Assembly: GCF_036231355.1 (NCBI RefSeq)
Contig: NZ_CP109496.1
Coordinates: 6,882,001 to 6,946,000 of the forward strand
Origin: Streptomyces sp. NBC_01431
Lineage (GTDB): Bacteria; Actinomycetota; Actinomycetes; Streptomycetales; Streptomycetaceae
Length of the DNA stretch: 64,000 bases
Direction of reading: 5' to 3'
The notes under the pieces are model-generated. The model saw nothing but the letters and a program-made list of their open reading frames with translations. It was not told where the DNA came from and searched no databases. Both the position numbers and the translations under genes were made by a program. The first letter of the stretch is position 1. Every line of letters starts with the position of its first letter. Positions 61,038-64,000 of the stretch are shown in pieces.

Positions 61038-62180
61038 ATGCCCCGAGCGCCGTTCGACTGGATCGATGTGGAATCGGAGCGCCGCGAGCGCGCCGGTCTG
61101 GTCCGTACGCTCCGGCCGCGCGCCGCCGACCAGGATCTCCTGGACCTGGCGAGCAACGACTACCTGGGGCTCACCCGCCACCCCGCGGTCACCGCGGGCG
61201 CGGCCGAAGCGGCCCACCGCTGGGGCGCCGGCGCCACCGGTTCCCGTCTGGTCACCGGCACCACCGCGCTGCACGCGGAGCTGGAGCGCGAAGTGGCCGA
61301 GTTCTGCGGTTTCGAGGCCGCCCTCGTCTTCTCCTCGGGGTACGCGGCGAACCTGGCCGCGCTCACCGCGCTGGGTCCCCACGGTTCGCTGATCGTCTCC
61401 GACGCCGGTAACCACGCCTCCATCGTCGACGGCTGCCGCCTCGCACGGGCCCACACGGAGGTCGTCGCGCACACCGACCCGGAGGCGGTGCGCAAGGCAC
61501 TGGACACCCATGGCGCAGGGGGGCTCGTGGTATCGGACTCGGTGTTCTCGGTGGACGGAGACGCCGCCCCGCTGACCCAACTGGCCGCCGTCTGCCGCGA
61601 GTTCGGTGCCGCGCTGGTCGTGGACGACGCCCACGGTCTCGGAGTGCTCGGCGAGGGCGGCCGCGGCGCACTGTACGCGGCTCGACTGGCCGGAGCCGAC
61701 GACGTGGTCGCCACCGTCACCTTGTCGAAGTCGCTCGGCAGCCAGGGCGGCGCGGTCCTCGGCCCCGCCCGGGTCATCCGGCACCTGGTGAACGCGGCCC
61801 GCACCTTCATCTTCGACACCGGGCTCGCACCCGCGTCGGTCGGCGGGGCGCTCGCGGCCCTGCGGCTGCTGAGCGCGGAACCGGAACGCGCCGGCCGGGC
61901 CCGCGCCGTGGCGGGCGAACTGCACCGGCGGCTCACCGACGCGGGGCACCACGCGGTACGCCCCGACGCCGCGGTGGTCTCGGTGCGGGCCCCCTCGCCG
62001 GAGGCGGCCGTCGCGTGGGCGGCCGACTGCCGTGCCGCCGGGCTCGTGGTCGGCTGCTTCCGGCCGCCGTCGGTCCCGGACGGCATCTCGCGCATCCGGC
62101 TGACCGCGCGCGCGGATCTGACGGAGCAGCAGATCGACACGGCGGTGGGCACGATCCTGCGGACCGCGCCCACCAGCTGA
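61038..62180 (+). CDS. bioF: 8-amino-7-oxononanoate synthase
   Basis: A 380-residue PLP enzyme of the alpha-oxoamine synthase family that condenses pimeloyl thioester with alanine. Motifs are DLASNDYLGLTRHPAV near residue 35, GAGATGSRLVTGTTALHAEL, FSSGYAANLAALTAL, VVDDAHGLGVLGEGGRG (PLP-binding Asp and His) and the Schiff-base Lys in TVTLSKSLGSQGGAVLG. The ATG at 61038 starts MPRAPFDW; an upstream in-frame start is possible but would run into the promoter. It is transcribed divergently from bioB. Confidence 0.95.
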   Translation: MPRAPFDWIDVESERRERAGLVRTLRPRAADQDLLDLASNDYLGLTRHPAVTAGAAEAAHRWGAGATGSRLVTGTTALHAELEREVAEFCGFEAALVFSSGYAANLAALTALGPHGSLIVSDAGNHASIVDGCRLARAHTEVVAHTDPEAVRKALDTHGAGGLVVSDSVFSVDGDAAPLTQLAAVCREFGAALVVDDAHGLGVLGEGGRGALYAARLAGADDVVATVTLSKSLGSQGGAVLGPARVIRHLVNAARTFIFDTGLAPASVGGALAALRLLSAEPERAGRARAVAGELHRRLTDAGHHAVRPDAAVVSVRAPSPEAAVAWAADCRAAGLVVGCFRPPSVPDGISRIRLTARADLTEQQIDTAVGTILRTAPTS

Positions 62181-62193
62181 CGGCCTGTCAGCT
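62175..62193. terminator. Hairpin between convergent bioF and DUF397 genes
   Basis: AGCTGAC-GGCCT-GTCAGCT has a 7-bp perfect stem that overlaps the stop codons of both convergent genes. It may act as a compact bidirectional terminator. Confidence 0.55.
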
Positions 62194-62409
62194 AGCGTCT
62201 TGGAGTGCCGAGATGAAGCGGTGCCAGGCCTGTACGCCGAAGAGCAGCGCGGGCCCCTCGATCCGCTGGGAGTCGCGCACGGCAAGGAGCTCGCCCTTGA
62301 GCCCCGCCGTCTCGACGCAGTTGTTCATGCCCACGCTGCGGCTACTGCGCTGCCACCGGGCTCCGTTGAGGGATGTACTGGAAGGAACGTGCGCAGGGCG
62401 TGCGGACAT
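62188..62409 (-). CDS. DUF397 domain protein
   Basis: A 73-residue protein with the DUF397 core: ARWQRSSRSVGMNNCVETA, then LLAVRDSQRIEGPALLFGVQ and AWHRFISAL. DUF397 proteins are small partners of Scr1/WhiJ-type regulators in Streptomyces and are thought to antagonise the regulator, like a toxin-antitoxin or anti-repressor pair. Its ATG directly follows the stop of the Scr1-type gene (TGAATG), so they form one operon. Confidence 0.9.
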   Translation of the reverse strand: MSARPAHVPSSTSLNGARWQRSSRSVGMNNCVETAGLKGELLAVRDSQRIEGPALLFGVQAWHRFISALQDAS

Positions 62410-63294
62410 TCATGCCTCCCCACTCGCCCCGGAGCGGCCCGGGGCTTGCCGGGCTGTCCGGGCGATGAGATCCAACGAGTCCTCGCAGGAGAGTGCGAGC
62501 GACTGAACGGTCTGGAACGCGGCGATGTACGCCTCAAGGTCTTCTCTCCGTTCGAGATAGAGGCTACTCGTCAAGTGGTCGAGAACGACCACATCCAGAT
62601 CTGAAATGTCCGGAGACGAAAAGATAATGAAAGGGCCGGTGAGTCCGACATAGCCGCCGTACTGGAACGGAATGACCTGCAACCGGACGTGCGGCCACGC
62701 GGCCGCCTCCAGTAGGTGCCGTAACTGACCGCGCATGGCGGCCGGACCGCCCACCTGGCGCCGCAGCACCCCCTCGTCGAGCACCGCGTTGAGGGCGAGC
62801 GGCGGATCTCCCCGCAGCACCTCCTGGCGGGCCAGCCGCACCTCCACCAGCGAGTCCACCTTGTCCGGCGGCAGGGAGCCGAGCGAGGCCCGGGTCACCG
62901 CCCGCGCGTACGCGGGGGTTTGCAGCAGCCCCGGCACCACCGACGTCTCCAGCGTGCGCGCCGTGCGCGCCCGCGACTCCAGGCTGATGAAGTCGCGGTA
63001 CTGCGGCGGCAGCAGACCCCCGTACGCGCGCGCCCAGTGCTGCCCGGCGTCGTCCGCCGAATCGGCCAACGCCCCCAGGAGCACGCGTAGTCGGGCGTCC
63101 CGCACCTCGTACGCGTCGAGCAGCCGGATCACGTCCGCGGGCTTCACGCCGCTGCGGCCGGTCTCGATCCGGCTCACCTTCGACTGGTGCCAGCCGACCA
63201 GACGGGCGGCCTGCCCGCTCGTCAGACCTCGTCGGTCGCGCAGTCCGCGCAGTTCCTCGCCGAGTTTGGGCGGTGCACCGCCGGTCCGTGCCAC
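62410..63294 (-). CDS. Scr1/WhiJ-like helix-turn-helix regulator (DUF5753)
   Basis: A 294-residue regulator. Residues 10-65 form an XRE helix-turn-helix (LGEELRGLRDRRGLTSGQAA, RLVGWHQSKVSRIETGRSGV). The rest is DUF5753 (IPFQYGGYVGLTGPFIIFSS; DLDVVVLDHLTSSLYLERRE; VVPGLLQTPAYARAVTRASL). The GTG at 63294 has GAGGGAG 6 nt upstream. Together with DUF397 and the divergent ATP-binding protein it makes a unit repeated many times in Streptomyces genomes, linked to development and antibiotic control. Confidence 0.92.
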   Translation of the reverse strand: MARTGGAPPKLGEELRGLRDRRGLTSGQAARLVGWHQSKVSRIETGRSGVKPADVIRLLDAYEVRDARLRVLLGALADSADDAGQHWARAYGGLLPPQYRDFISLESRARTARTLETSVVPGLLQTPAYARAVTRASLGSLPPDKVDSLVEVRLARQEVLRGDPPLALNAVLDEGVLRRQVGGPAAMRGQLRHLLEAAAWPHVRLQVIPFQYGGYVGLTGPFIIFSSPDISDLDVVVLDHLTSSLYLERREDLEAYIAAFQTVQSLALSCEDSLDLIARTARQAPGRSGASGEA

Positions 63295-63539
63295 ATGGTT
63301 CTCCCTCGCCTCCGGCGTCTTCGGCGATGGGTAAGTGTGAGCCCAAATACGCGCTGCCGTCGCAGAGTTCACTGCTTTGAGCGACAGATATATGCGTATC
63401 TTGGTGGATCGCACCCGAGACCGGCACGATGAGTGCCACTCTGGCGCGAAGCACAATCCGAGGCCACCGTCGTCTCCGTGAGCGCTCATCCGCCAAGGAG
63501 TCGTAGAGCCGGCCCGGGTGGGAAAGGGACAGCGTCGCC
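63295..63539. promoter_or_regulatory. Divergent promoter region of the Scr1-type unit
   Basis: A 245-bp gap. AGATA-TATGCG-TATCT (63386-63401) is a short AT-rich inverted repeat in otherwise GC-rich DNA. It is a candidate operator or overlapping -10 region. Confidence 0.4.
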
Positions 63540-63974
63540 ATGGCAGACCATCTCGAAGAATCAGTCACTCTGCCGAGCGAACCCGCCTCGGTCTCCGCGG
63601 CACGGCGCTACGTCGCCGAGGTTCTCACCGATTGGGGTCTGCCCACCGATGCCGAGACCGCCGACACGGTACGGCTCATCGTCTCCGAGCTCGCCACCAA
63701 CGCCGTGCAGCACACCTTCGGCCAGTCACCCACCTTCACCGTGGACGTCCAGCTGGAACGCGCGGAGGAACTGCGGGTCGGGGTGACCGACAGTCATCCG
63801 CGCTGGCCGAAACGATTGCCCGCCGCGGTCCAGCAGGACAACGGCCGGGGCATGGTGATCATCCGCTGGCTCGCGGCCGAGTGCGGCGGCCGGCTCTCGG
63901 TCGCTCCCACCGCGGACGGCGGCAAGACGGTCTGGATCGCCCTGCCATGGGCGGCGGCGGTGCAGAGCGGCTAG
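63540..63974 (+). CDS. ATP-binding protein (anti-sigma-factor-like HATPase)
   Basis: A 144-residue GHKL ATPase domain resembling SpoIIAB/RsbW kinases. The N box is LIVSELATNAVQHTF (about residue 50). A G1-like motif is LRVGVTDSHPRWPKR, and G2 is DNGRGMVIIRWLAAECGGRL. No histidine-phosphorylation domain is present. Such proteins accompany Scr1/DUF397 pairs and may be anti-sigma or protein kinases. The partner is unknown. It is divergent from the Scr1-type gene. Confidence 0.88.
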   Translation: MADHLEESVTLPSEPASVSAARRYVAEVLTDWGLPTDAETADTVRLIVSELATNAVQHTFGQSPTFTVDVQLERAEELRVGVTDSHPRWPKRLPAAVQQDNGRGMVIIRWLAAECGGRLSVAPTADGGKTVWIALPWAAAVQSG

Positions 63975-64000
63975 TGGGCCCATGGCTCACCACCCGCCCC

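Noticed and set aside
1..64000. tRNA, rRNA and riboswitches
   Set aside because: I looked for cloverleaf arms with GTTCGA-type T loops, rRNA blocks and common riboswitch cores upstream of the bio and transporter genes and saw none. Weak RNAs could have been missed by eye.

Overview
The window is high-GC chromosomal DNA from an actinomycete, almost certainly a Streptomyces. The markers are a SsgA-like sporulation/cell-division protein, a Scr1-type helix-turn-helix/DUF397/ATP-binding trio, GTG and TTG starts behind GGAGG-type ribosome binding sites, and FxSxx-COOH peptide genes. No rRNA, tRNA or CRISPR array was seen. There is no intact mobile element, only decayed remnants.

Layout. 1-3.3 kb: the N-terminal part of a secreted beta-propeller protein, a SsgA-like gene followed by a fumarylacetoacetate-hydrolase remnant, and an LtrA-like membrane protein. 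3.3-6.8 kb: a gene graveyard with a frameshifted and truncated secreted RHS/IPT-domain protein, a broken serine recombinase and short tandem repeats. 6.8-17.6 kb: ordinary housekeeping and accessory genes (spermidine-synthase-like enzyme, MFS exporter, lipid-anchored-like secreted protein, thioesterase, GH3 beta-glucosidase, DedA, gamma-carbonic anhydrase, acyltransferase). It ends with an EamA exporter divergent from an XRE-cupin regulator, with a clear palindromic operator between them.

17.6-26.3 kb is the most interesting segment: a four-gene FxSxx-COOH cyclophane RiPP system. fxsA encodes a precursor ending FQSAL. fxsB encodes a radical SAM/SPASM maturase fused to an HExxH domain. fxsC encodes a TIR-like protein. 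fxsT encodes a 1324-residue MinD-like/TIR/NB-ARC/TPR protein. Radical-SAM peptide chemistry beside a STAND (NLR-like) sensor and TIR domains suggests signalling or conflict, and its biological role is to my knowledge not settled. Tandem palindromes precede it and a strong hairpin closes it.

26.3-48 kb: hydrolases, a CoA-binding protein, YigZ, SbcD-SbcC, an Lrp regulator divergent from a rhodanese, a DUF885 protein, an ACT-GNAT protein, a VOC protein, a MocR regulator divergent from an EamA transporter, a DasR-like GntR regulator with a dre-like site, a ROK regulator, and a two-component system next to an ABC exporter. 48-56 kb: a Mug-type glycosylase, adenylosuccinate lyase, peptide deformylase, an acetyltransferase, a 14-copy 9-bp repeat, an SGNH hydrolase, an orphan holin-like protein and two coupled CNNM/HlyC transporters. 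56-62 kb: a methyltransferase and the biotin cluster (bioB-bioA-bioD-VOC on the minus strand, bioF divergent). 62-64 kb: the DUF397/Scr1/ATP-binding trio.

Many transport genes pair with a divergent regulator (XRE-EamA, MocR-EamA, two-component/ABC), so most regulation here is probably local. All assignments come from reading the sequence; no database search was possible.
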